A stretch of 5,018 nucleotides of DNA from Pseudomonadota bacterium (GCA_026710525.1 JAPOQT010000024.1:1-5018); one strand, 5' to 3'; positions 1-5,018 are shown, counted from the first letter of the stretch. Notes: generated by a model from the sequence alone, not told the origin. A program made the numbers and translations.

Positions 1-514
1 CATGTCAGTGATTGCTGTTCCTTCCTATGACAAGTATAAAGTGAGAGCCACCCAAGCAGAAGCCAAAGCTACTCTGTCGAGAATCTTTACTGCCCAAGAG
101 CTCTATTATTCTCAGCATGATTGTTATGCAGAGGATGGTGCTGGCGTCCCTTGTGACGCAGGACTTATTAGTTCGGAAGGAGCTGCTGATAATGCCTTAG
201 TAGATAAGCTCGCGATAAAAATTTCTCCGAGTGTGAAGTATTTTTATGGCACCGGTGGCGGTACGTCCGGTACAGCCGCTGATCAAACTAAGAAAGGCGC
301 TACTAGTTCTGGTTCTAAAGTTGGTGATAATGCGACAAAGTTCAAGGTTTTTGCTACTGCTAAGAAAACGAGATTAGCTGGTTGTTCCTCAACTGACACA
401 GACAAATGGTGTCTTGATTCTTCTGGCTATATTGGCAATAAAGCTGCTGAAATAACACACAGCGACGCCACATTATGTCTAGGAGCAGAGGTGGAAAACG
501 GCGGTTGCGACTAG
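1..514 (+). CDS. Type IV pilin / pseudopilin-like protein, 5' end cut off by window
   Basis: This is the C-terminal part of a filament subunit of the type IV pilin class, which is assembled from the inner membrane into a pilus or pseudopilus. The frame is open to the left edge. The first residues seen (SVIAVPSYDKYKVRATQAEA) are what follows the hydrophobic start of the N-terminal alpha-helix in these proteins, so the prepilin peptidase site and leader lie outside the window and the ATG at 2 is internal. About 170 residues are visible: the rest of the helix to about residue 37, a Gly/Ser/Thr-rich middle (about 83-108) and a globular end. Six cysteines (41, 51, 128, 137, 159, 169, counted from the first ATG) could form three disulfides. 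The W-C-L-D-x-x-G stretch near 136-142 is typical of pilin C-terminal sheets. It could be a major pilin, minor pilin or pseudopilin; the sequence does not decide. No pilus assembly gene is adjacent within the window. Confidence 0.8.
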   Translation, partial: MSVIAVPSYDKYKVRATQAEAKATLSRIFTAQELYYSQHDCYAEDGAGVPCDAGLISSEGAADNALVDKLAIKISPSVKYFYGTGGGTSGTAADQTKKGATSSGSKVGDNATKFKVFATAKKTRLAGCSSTDTDKWCLDSSGYIGNKAAEITHSDATLCLGAEVENGGCD

Positions 515-718
515 CAGACTTTTTACAGTCAATCCGAGTTGCTTTAAATATCAGTTAGCCATCCCTCCTCTAGCTATCAGTGGAGGGTGGCTAGTATGAT
601 ATGACAGAGTCTGTTTGTCCTCTGCTATTGACATGAGTCATAAAGGAAAGATGTGCTTACGCCTAACACTATAAATGACGATTGAAAATTAGTGGCTCTC
701 GCAAGGAAAGTGTAGGGT
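515..718. other. Convergent intergenic region, no gene seen
   Basis: These 204 bases separate the stop codons of the pilin gene (plus) and the cytochrome gene (minus). The only clear structure is the hairpin at 556-593. I see no credible longer reading frame, tRNA or array. There is a TTGACA hexamer at 628-633, but no -10 element at suitable spacing. No remnant of an iron-permease coding region is visible downstream of the cytochrome. Confidence 0.6.
556..593 (+). terminator. Terminator-like hairpin after the pilin gene
   Basis: The left arm TAGCCA-T-CCCTCC (556-568, with T562 bulged) pairs with GGAGGGTGGCTA (582-593), giving a 12-bp GC-rich stem around a 13-base loop. It begins 41 bases after the pilin stop codon. 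It lies between convergent genes and could serve either strand. No run of Ts follows on either strand, so factor-independent termination is uncertain; it may instead protect the 3' end of the pilin message. Confidence 0.45.
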
Positions 719-1645
719 TTATTTAGCATCACCTTGGCTGGAAGGCACAGTGGTATCTTTCTTTTCATAGGGTGCATAACAGCGAAGAAAGGACATCATC
801 TGGTCTTCGTGTATTTGACTGGTATCTTGTGAAGTATTGCCGTTATTTTGCTGACGTCGGAAGAGTCGAGGATGAATCAATGATAGTGGATAGCCTGCTA
901 ACCAACGACTCTCTGAGCTACTATGAGTCACATTTAAAGATGCTCTCTGGCTATGACAATCCTCAGCTAAGGTGGCGGTAAAAAAGGCAATGTTCCAAAT
1001 ATCGCTGGTACTTAAAGTCCTTTCATAAGGAATCATGATACCTGAATCAAGTCCGGTTAGTAGCAGATTATAAATAAGGTGTGGAAATAATGTTGCCCTA
1101 CTAGCGGTGAGGTTTAGTTGATATTGATTGAGTTTTTGAGCAAGAGGACCACGACCTTGGCCATGATTACCATGGCAGCTAGCACAGTATTCCTGATAGA
1201 GAGACTGACCCAGCTTATAGTTGAGTGTTGAGTGGGGAGAGGGTGATATTTCGAATGCCTGAATTACTTTGAGGCGAAAATCCCACAGAGCGTCTTTTTC
1301 TTTAAGCTCATGAAAGAGTTGTGTTAACTGGGAGGCTTTGTTTTCAGTGAGTTTCGGGAGAACTTTGTTGAGATACGTATTCACGGTTAATAGCTCTGTT
1401 TGCTTAATCTCGGAACTGCCAGAACTATGGTAAATATTATCGATTTCAAGTAGTAGTTTGCGTAGGTGATAGCTATCACGTTTTTTTTCTGTGACTGAGG
1501 TGCGACCAGAGGCAGGTGGTAACCCGATAATCCCACCCATGGTCACGCAGAGTAATAAAGAGATGACGTGCCTTAGGAGCGGGTATTGACGATGCTTGTT
1601 GGTTGTTGAGGAACCTTTGGTCACCCTCGAGGAGTTTGCCACCAT
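719..1645 (-). CDS. Exported mono-haem cytochrome c, FTR1-associated type (no permease)
   Basis: This is a periplasmic electron carrier or redox domain of about 308 residues. With the ATG at 1645 it has a polar, basic lead, a hydrophobic segment at about 26-43 (VISLLLCVTMGGIIGLP) and a likely cleavage after PASG. A helical stretch of about 100 residues follows, then a class I cytochrome c domain with the haem site CASCH at 154-158. Met204 in SGIMIPYE is the likely sixth ligand. The order helical domain, GQSLYQEYCASCHG...GP, then LSTSDIWNIAFF resembles the N-terminal module of cytochrome-fused FTR1/EfeU-type iron permeases, where G-T-A-M and W-A-L-A-F-Y occur. That is a family inference from memory. 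The permease half is absent here. A TTG at 1675 would add ten residues but has no ribosome site; the ATG at 1645 has AAAAGAG eight bases upstream. It may be expressed from its own promoter or by read-through from the ihf-like gene 186 bases upstream. The electron partner is unknown. Confidence 0.8.
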   Translation of the reverse strand: MVANSSRVTKGSSTTNKHRQYPLLRHVISLLLCVTMGGIIGLPPASGRTSVTEKKRDSYHLRKLLLEIDNIYHSSGSSEIKQTELLTVNTYLNKVLPKLTENKASQLTQLFHELKEKDALWDFRLKVIQAFEISPSPHSTLNYKLGQSLYQEYCASCHGNHGQGRGPLAQKLNQYQLNLTASRATLFPHLIYNLLLTGLDSGIMIPYERTLSTSDIWNIAFFTATLAEDCHSQRASLNVTHSSSESRWLAGYPLSLIHPRLFRRQQNNGNTSQDTSQIHEDQMMSFLRCYAPYEKKDTTVPSSQGDAK

Positions 1646-1653
1646 GAAGTATG

Positions 1654-1660
1654 CTCTTTT
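1654..1660 (-). promoter_or_regulatory. Ribosome binding site choosing the cytochrome ATG
   Basis: On the minus strand AAAAGAG ends eight bases before the ATG at 1645. The alternative TTG at 1675 has only an AGG 13 bases away, and the in-frame GTG at 1624 has its GAGG touching the codon. This makes the ATG at 1645 the preferred start, although it leaves a long polar stretch (about 25 residues) before the hydrophobic core of the signal peptide. Confidence 0.5.
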
Positions 1661-1743
1661 ATTCGTGTTTTTCAATTAAACAAAATACCTGGGTGCTATA
1701 CGCTACCTAGACATTTATCCGACCCGGGAGCATCGTAACATAG

Positions 1744-1774
1744 AAATAAAAACAAGCTAACTGAGAACCCTTGT
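1744..1774 (-). terminator. Weak terminator-like element after the ihf-like gene
   Basis: On the minus strand a 5-bp inverted repeat, ACAAG (1770-1774) with CTTGT (1752-1756), is followed directly by a T-rich run, TTTTTATTT. Just before it lies a second small inverted repeat, TGGTT-AGTC-AACCA (1774-1787). The stems are short and the first loop is 13 bases, so termination would be weak and some read-through into the cytochrome gene is expected. Confidence 0.25.
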
Positions 1775-1831
1775 GGTTGACTAACCATTAATCACAGGAA
1801 AATAGTCACACACACAAGTAAGAACAGAAGT

Positions 1832-2143
1832 TTATTGGTGTTTTGAAAACTCATGAAGAGAAATCACAGCTGAGTCAACCCGATCACGGAGCTCTTGGCC
1901 GGTGCGCCAATAAGGTAGCCGCTTAGGAGGCACGAAAATCTTTTCACCGGTTTTCGGATTACGGCCTAGATAAGATTCATACTCTTTAATAAAAAAAGCA
2001 CCAAATCCACGGAGCTCTACCCGTTCCCCCGACACCAAGGTATCGGTCATGGCCTGAAAAAATAGATGAACGATAGTCATTGCTTCAGCTACTGTAATAT
2101 CTGCCCTTTCGGCTAGATAAAGTGCTAATTCTGATTTAATCAC
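1832..2143 (-). CDS. ihfB: IHF beta-like / HU-family DNA-bending protein
   Basis: This small nucleoid protein (103 residues) binds DNA as a dimer and bends it sharply, shaping promoters, recombination sites and the nucleoid. The whole HU/IHF fold is present. The N-terminal helices begin IKSELALYLAER, close to the MTKSELIERLA start of IHF beta. The saddle sheet has GERVELRGFGAF (39-50). The DNA-clasping arm carries GRNPKTGEK (60-68), with intercalating Pro63. The C-terminal helix has RTGQELRDRV (80-89). The beta-like start and GERxEhRGFG argue for IHF beta over HU or IHF alpha, but no partner subunit is in the window and it might work as a homodimer. A ten-residue tail after the usual end is unusual. 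The start is GTG with a strong ribosome site (AAGGGAG, 5-base gap). It is divergent from cmk, with 260 bases between the two starts; a palindrome there could be an operator for either gene. Confidence 0.88.
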   Translation of the reverse strand: MIKSELALYLAERADITVAEAMTIVHLFFQAMTDTLVSGERVELRGFGAFFIKEYESYLGRNPKTGEKIFVPPKRLPYWRTGQELRDRVDSAVISLHEFSKHQ

Positions 2144-2148
2144 AGCAT

Positions 2149-2155
2149 CTCCCTT
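2149..2155 (-). promoter_or_regulatory. Strong ribosome binding site of the ihf-like gene
   Basis: On the minus strand AAGGGAG lies five bases before the GTG start at 2143 and fixes that start. The nearby ATG at 2148 is out of frame. This is the best Shine-Dalgarno match in the window and contrasts with the genes starting at 3239 and 4880, which have none. Confidence 0.7.
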
Positions 2156-2267
2156 ATAGCAAACATGGTGTTAATCAACGGTAGGTTACTCTTGTTTTTC
2201 ATATCTTTTCATTGATGCTGTTTTACGGATTTTTTTAGAAAATCTTTAATAAAAATAACCATATAGA

Positions 2268-2283
2268 CTAGGAAATATCCTAG
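2268..2283. promoter_or_regulatory. Palindrome (possible operator) in ihf/cmk divergent region
   Basis: CTAGGA-AATA-TCCTAG is a perfect 6+6 inverted repeat with a 4-base spacer. It sits between the divergent ihf-like and cmk genes, 125 bases from the ihf start and just upstream of the possible cmk promoter. Its size and symmetry fit a binding site for a dimeric regulator. No regulator is encoded nearby, so the protein is unknown. Confidence 0.4.
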
Positions 2284-2310
2284 ATTACTTGAGAAGTCAC
2301 GGAAAAGCTC

Positions 2311-2339
2311 TTCATTATCTTAACGCTATTTAGTATGAT
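2311..2339 (+). promoter_or_regulatory. Possible promoter of cmk
   Basis: TATGAT at 2334-2339 matches the -10 consensus at five of six positions. A weak -35 (TTCATT, 2311-2316, three of six) lies 17 bases upstream. The expected start point near 2346 gives a leader of about 58 bases to the ATG at 2404. An alternative pairing is TTGAGA (2289-2294) with CATTAT (2313-2318), spacing 18. Confidence 0.35.
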
Positions 2340-2403
2340 TATACCATAGGGAAGACTCCGTGTCTATATTAAGTATATGCCCTATTTACACATAGCAGAG
2401 TTC

Positions 2404-3153
2404 ATGAAAAAACCATTTATCATCACCATAGACGGACAGGCTTCTAGCGGTAAGTCCTCGATTGCTAAAATAGTGGCAAGCAAACTTAATTTGCCTTGGT
2501 TTAGCTCTGGACGCTTGTACCGTATGGTGGGACTGTATGCTTTTCGCCGTCAGTTTTTACCGACAAATGAAAGTGGTTTGCAAGATACCGCCTACCAACG
2601 CAAGCTAACAGAGTTAGTAGCCCAATTAAAAAAAGATCTCCAAGTTTCAGGTGGTCAAGTCACTCTTGCTAGTCATAATCATAGGCTCACAGAAGCACTG
2701 AACTCTGAGGAAGCAGGGGTGCACGCATCTATGGTGGCTAAGGATCCCCTATGCCGTAATTTACTACTAACCTGGCAGAGGGAGTTAGCCGAGCAAATTG
2801 CGACGAATTATCCATATCCTAAAACAACTAGGCCAGGGATAATTTTTGAAGGTAGAGATATGGGGACCGTGGTATTTAGTGACGCTAATCTCAAATTTTT
2901 CCTTATTTGTAGCCACAATACCAGGGTAGCGAGAAGATGGGAAGAGTTACATCCTAATCAATCGGCTAATCGTCATGATCTCAGTCAATTATCAAAACTC
3001 ATTAAAACTCGGGATGATAACGATATTTACCGCAAAGTTGCTCCATTAAAGCCTGCGAATGACGCTATTACCATTGACACCACCTTAATGAATTTAGATC
3101 AAGTGACAGTGAAAATTATGGCAGAAATCCCTCAGTCGATGAGTCGTGATTAA
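2404..3153 (+). CDS. cmk: Cytidylate kinase (CMP/dCMP kinase)
   Basis: This cytosolic nucleotide kinase transfers phosphate from ATP to CMP or dCMP, feeding CTP and dCTP pools. It has about 249 residues, slightly longer than the usual 220-230. Motifs run in the family order. The P-loop GQASSGKSS is at 11-19. The CMP-binding SSGRLYR at 34-40 replaces the usual D-[ST]-G-x-x-Y-R, so the Asp is Ser here. Arg118 (DPLCRNLL) matches the conserved Arg before the helix. GRDMGTVVF (150-158) is nearly identical to the E. coli sequence. DDNDIYRKVAPL (204-215) is the lid-end signature that binds CMP. I chose the ATG at 2404 because it leaves only six residues before ITIDG. The ATG at 2377 would add nine residues, and neither has a convincing ribosome site (GCAGAG, 2395-2400, is weak). 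The gene is divergent from the ihf-like gene. The P-loop is less canonical than the usual GPxxxGKGT but keeps the catalytic Gly-Lys-Ser. Confidence 0.9.
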   Translation: MKKPFIITIDGQASSGKSSIAKIVASKLNLPWFSSGRLYRMVGLYAFRRQFLPTNESGLQDTAYQRKLTELVAQLKKDLQVSGGQVTLASHNHRLTEALNSEEAGVHASMVAKDPLCRNLLLTWQRELAEQIATNYPYPKTTRPGIIFEGRDMGTVVFSDANLKFFLICSHNTRVARRWEELHPNQSANRHDLSQLSKLIKTRDDNDIYRKVAPLKPANDAITIDTTLMNLDQVTVKIMAEIPQSMSRD

Positions 3154-3203
3154 TTGATAGACTAACGATGACGATAAGTGACTGTTCAGTGGTTATATTT
3201 AGG

Positions 3204-3232
3204 TTGACTTTAAATTTAATTAATTATATAAA
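3204..3232 (+). promoter_or_regulatory. Near-consensus sigma-70-type promoter abutting the start codon
   Basis: TTGACT (3204-3209, five of six) and TATAAA (3227-3232, five of six) are separated by exactly 17 bases. Transcription would be expected to start about seven bases beyond the -10, at about 3239, which is the A of the next gene's ATG. The spacer is AT-only, so a chance match is possible. Confidence 0.55.
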
Positions 3233-3238
3233 GCGGTT

Positions 3239-3997
3239 ATGAAAAAGCAATATATCATCATTACTCTTGTTCTTGGGTTAGCCTTAGCACTTATCTTAAT
3301 GATAGTTATCACCTCTCATAGGGACCATGAAGAGAATAATTCTGTGCATTCCCGCTCCACTGGGGAAGAGGACAATGAGTCACAGGTAAAACAAAAAATG
3401 GAAGAAACAGCTCAAATAGTGCGTAATAAAAGAAGTGTGACCCAAAAACTTATGAACACTCAGAGCGCTTCTCAAGATGTTACCCAACAAAAAGCACCAA
3501 CCATTGAGGGAAACTATTCCGCCGAAGATGAGCATGATATTCTTTTTGTGACCAATGTCATGGCTGAAATGAATGAAACAGGTATTTTTTCTAAAAAACA
3601 GCTCATTGATTACACGAAAAAAATGGGATACACACCCTATGAACAAAGGGAAGGGCATGAAAAAACCGGCTTTCGACATGTGATTAAGATTAATGAGGTC
3701 AAGGATGACAACCGGATTATTAAGGAGTTTTACGGTGCTTATTATGAGCATCCTAATGGCCTGGTGTTCGACCGACTCTACTATGGTCTTGCCAAAAAAG
3801 ATGACCTTTTTTATCAGCTCGTTGGCGAAATGGACAAATGGATTGGTAAGGATTATGTCAAACGAGTTGTGCGCGGTATGAGAGCCAGGTGGGACTTTGC
3901 TGACACATCGTTTGTCTTTATTAATGGTGATTACAGTCTTCGTGGTGATGATAATAAAAAAATCATCCTGATTGGCAAAGAATGGGAAACCCACTAG
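3239..3997 (+). CDS. Membrane-anchored protein of unknown function
   Basis: I do not recognise this 252-residue protein. It starts with MKKQY and one hydrophobic segment (about 6-26, IIITLVLGLALALILMIVIT), which is either an uncleaved anchor or a signal peptide; there is no lipobox cysteine. A charged, polar, probably disordered linker follows (about 27-95, rich in E, Q, S and K). The folded-looking domain (about 96-252) has helices and strands with many aromatics, including FYGAYYEHPNGLVFDRLYYG (164-183), MDKWIGKDYVKRVVRGMRAR (198-217) and a last strand KIILIGKEW (241-249). No catalytic motif is evident and there are no cysteines, so a binding or structural role outside the cytoplasmic membrane is a guess. 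The start is supported by the signal-anchor and the lack of another Met before residue 21. It has no clear ribosome site. It lies 85 bases after cmk, with its own likely promoter, and converges on the ATPase gene with a 10-bp gap. Confidence 0.72.
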   Translation: MKKQYIIITLVLGLALALILMIVITSHRDHEENNSVHSRSTGEEDNESQVKQKMEETAQIVRNKRSVTQKLMNTQSASQDVTQQKAPTIEGNYSAEDEHDILFVTNVMAEMNETGIFSKKQLIDYTKKMGYTPYEQREGHEKTGFRHVIKINEVKDDNRIIKEFYGAYYEHPNGLVFDRLYYGLAKKDDLFYQLVGEMDKWIGKDYVKRVVRGMRARWDFADTSFVFINGDYSLRGDDNKKIILIGKEWETH

Positions 3998-4007
3998 TAT
4001 CAGTGTT

Positions 4008-4880
4008 TTATTTGGCTGGGATATAGAGATCTTTAATCGTGTAAGCCTTTCCCTGTTTCTCTAAGAACAGAGCGGCGACGTTTTTTTTAGCCCAGGTATC
4101 TGACTGCTCCCGTAGCAATGACATCCTTGTCCATAGGGCTTCTTGTGAGTCGGCATGAAAAGTACCGTAGATATGTTTATGTCCTGAGAAGATGCCATGG
4201 AAAAAAGGGGGGAGCTCTTCTCGTCGAATTTCACCGAATACCAAGGTATTTGCTCCTAACTTAAATGCCAGATCCAGTAAATGGTGACTACTCACCCGCC
4301 CCCGATCATTTGATTGTGTCGATTGCTCCCGCAAGAACACCCACATAGGATGTAAGTAAGGTCGTTCTTGGAATTTATCCATAAATATGACTGGTTGATG
4401 GGCAAAGTGTTTGCTTAGTTCGGCAAAAAGCAGAGTCGTTTTACCAACTCCAGAAGCACCACAAATCAGCCAAGGATAACGTGTGAAGTTTTTTTGAAAC
4501 ACCGGTAACAGTTTGAGTTTATCAATAAAAAGTAAGTCATCCGCTGTATGACTTAGCAGTCTCAAAAATAGCTGACTACCTTGACCTAAAATAGCTCCTT
4601 TAATGATGGTTAATCGCCCTATGTTAGGAATATCCTGACATAAGTATGGATGATAGGCATCAAAGCGCAACTCTAAGTCCCAAGCAAGCTGCCGTAACGC
4701 CTCTTCAAAATCGGTATCGCTGGCAAAGTATTTGGCAAGTATAGTAGGAGGCACCTGTTCATAGGTTTGATGGGAGTAGAGGTAAGCCTGATTTGCTCCG
4801 ACAACCCTGAGATCGACAAAGGAACTGAGTTTTAAATGGTGATATAATGCTTTTAGCCAAGAGGGCACTAACTTGTCCAT
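4008..4880 (-). CDS. Compact VirB11/CpaF-type secretion ATPase
   Basis: This cytoplasmic ATPase belongs to the type II/IV secretion superfamily, whose hexamers power pilus assembly, Tad/Flp pili or protein and DNA export. It has 290 residues: an N-terminal domain (about 1-125; FVDLRVVG at 21-28 aligns with the 'I-T-D-I-M-V-N-G' start of CpaF-like proteins) and a RecA-like domain. Walker A is GASGVGKTT (141-149). The Asp-box region is VIFMDKFQERPYL (164-176). Walker B is NTLVFGEIR (211-219), and the His-box is SGHKHIYGTFHADS (232-245). All the key nucleotide-binding features are present. It is shorter than VirB11 (about 340) and much shorter than CpaF (over 400). The family's GEIRG glycine is Arg220 here. 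The Asp box has MDKF where an acidic pair (ED) is usual. No other Tad, type II or type IV secretion gene is adjacent, so it may be an orphan. The ATG at 4880 has no ribosome site, but TATGAT/GATAAT-like -10 sequences lie just upstream, so a near-leaderless message is possible. Confidence 0.85.
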   Translation of the reverse strand: MDKLVPSWLKALYHHLKLSSFVDLRVVGANQAYLYSHQTYEQVPPTILAKYFASDTDFEEALRQLAWDLELRFDAYHPYLCQDIPNIGRLTIIKGAILGQGSQLFLRLLSHTADDLLFIDKLKLLPVFQKNFTRYPWLICGASGVGKTTLLFAELSKHFAHQPVIFMDKFQERPYLHPMWVFLREQSTQSNDRGRVSSHHLLDLAFKLGANTLVFGEIRREELPPFFHGIFSGHKHIYGTFHADSQEALWTRMSLLREQSDTWAKKNVAALFLEKQGKAYTIKDLYIPAK

Positions 4881-4889
4881 AGGACGTTA

Positions 4890-4898
4890 ATTATCATA
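4890..4898 (-). promoter_or_regulatory. Possible -10 element of the secretion ATPase gene
   Basis: On the minus strand overlapping TATGAT (4898-4893) and GATAAT (4895-4890) each match the -10 consensus at five of six positions. They lie 9-12 bases before the ATG at 4880. Transcription would start about 3-6 bases before the ATG. No acceptable -35 is seen at 16-18 bases, so this is weak. A small inverted repeat, ATCAT-AA-ATGAT (4893-4904), overlaps it. Confidence 0.25.
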
Positions 4899-4932
4899 AA
4901 TGATGATTTTTATCTATATTGTTTTTGAATAC

Positions 4933-4961
4933 TTGGTTTTTTATGGTTTTTATATTAGAAT
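4933..4961 (+). promoter_or_regulatory. Possible plus-strand promoter at the window end
   Basis: TTGGTT (4933-4938, three of six) and TAGAAT (4956-4961, five of six) are spaced by 17 bases. The implied start point, near 4968, is only a few bases before the hairpin and T-run at 4975-5015. It would fit an attenuated leader or a very short RNA. In DNA this AT-rich a chance match is likely. Confidence 0.25.
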
Positions 4962-4974
4962 CAACTAGACACAT

Positions 4975-5015
4975 GTGGTTTGTGCCTTCGGTATAAGGTA
5001 GCCACTGTTTTTTTT
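4975..5015 (+). terminator. Rho-independent terminator-like hairpin with T8
   Basis: GTGG (4975-4978) pairs with CCAC (5002-5005) and, inside, CCTT (4985-4988) pairs with AAGG (4995-4998) around a 6-base loop. An asymmetric internal loop separates the two short stems. Eight Ts (5008-5015) follow two bases later. The stem is modest, but the T-run is strong. No plus-strand gene lies directly upstream, so it would end a short transcript or act as an attenuator for a gene beyond the window. Confidence 0.4.
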
Positions 5016-5018
5016 GAC

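Noticed and set aside
628..633. Consensus -35 hexamer TTGACA between the pilin and cytochrome genes
   Set aside because: At 16-18 bases downstream there is only ATGTGC-like sequence; the nearest TATAAA (670-675) is 36 bases away.
651..674. Seven-codon mini frame with AAAGGAAAG just upstream
   Set aside because: The ribosome site is attractive, but the peptide is too short to support, no downstream plus-strand gene exists for it to regulate, and no good promoter precedes it.
772..981. 69-codon plus-strand frame
   Set aside because: It is antisense to the C-terminal part of the cytochrome gene, with no ribosome site and no recognisable product.
1692..1707. Inverted repeat GGTGC-TATAC-GCTACC upstream of the cytochrome gene
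   Set aside because: It has only about five pairs with a bulge, too weak to call an operator, and no promoter could be placed against it.
2171..2186. IHF binding site for self-regulation in front of the ihf-like gene
   Set aside because: AATCAA is present, but the TTR part follows after 7 bases instead of the 4 in the consensus.
3693..3881. 62-codon plus-strand frame
   Set aside because: It lies within the unknown anchored protein's gene in another frame, with no independent support.
3380..3994. 204-codon open frame on the minus strand
   Set aside because: It lies wholly inside the opposite gene at 3239-3997, which has the signal-anchor start and a promoter. Its product reads like a reverse shadow, with runs of F, I and T and no recognisable motif.

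Overview
This AT-rich window (low-to-mid 40s percent GC by eye) looks chromosomal and comes from a Gram-negative bacterium. The evidence is a type IV pilin-like protein, an exported c-type cytochrome, an IHF-type DNA-bending protein and a compact VirB11/CpaF-type secretion ATPase. The mixture, plus the 'ASSGKSS' style of P-loop in the cytidylate kinase, makes me lean towards Bdellovibrionota or another deltaproteobacteria-like lineage. That placement is inference and weakly held. There is no sign of an insertion sequence, CRISPR array, tRNA or rRNA.

Layout, left to right. (1) 1-514, plus: the 3' part of a cysteine-rich type IV pilin-like gene, cut by the window edge just after its prepilin leader and first helix turns, followed by a terminator-like hairpin. 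(2) 719-1645, minus: an exported mono-haem cytochrome c that resembles the periplasmic half of cytochrome-fused FTR1 iron permeases, but without the permease. (3) 1832-2143, minus: an IHF-beta/HU family protein with a GTG start and the best ribosome binding site in the window. (4) A divergent promoter region (2144-2403) with a perfect 6+6 palindrome, leading to cytidylate kinase cmk (2404-3153, plus). (5) 3239-3997, plus: a membrane-anchored protein that I do not recognise. It is preceded by a near-consensus sigma-70-type promoter whose expected start point falls on the start codon, so its message may be leaderless. (6) 4008-4880, minus: a short VirB11/CpaF-like ATPase, convergent with the previous gene at only 10 bp. 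(7) 4881-5018: AT-rich DNA holding a possible plus-strand promoter followed at once by a terminator-like hairpin with eight Ts.

The genes do not form one evident pathway. The pilin and the ATPase both belong to the type IV filament/secretion world, but they sit about 3.5 kb apart with unrelated genes between them, so a shared machine is only a possibility. The cmk-ihf neighbourhood recalls the enterobacterial cmk-rpsA-ihfB cluster, but here the two genes are divergent and rpsA is absent from the window. The most interesting items are the unknown anchored protein with its leaderless-type promoter, the permease-less cytochrome, and the palindrome in the ihf/cmk control region.
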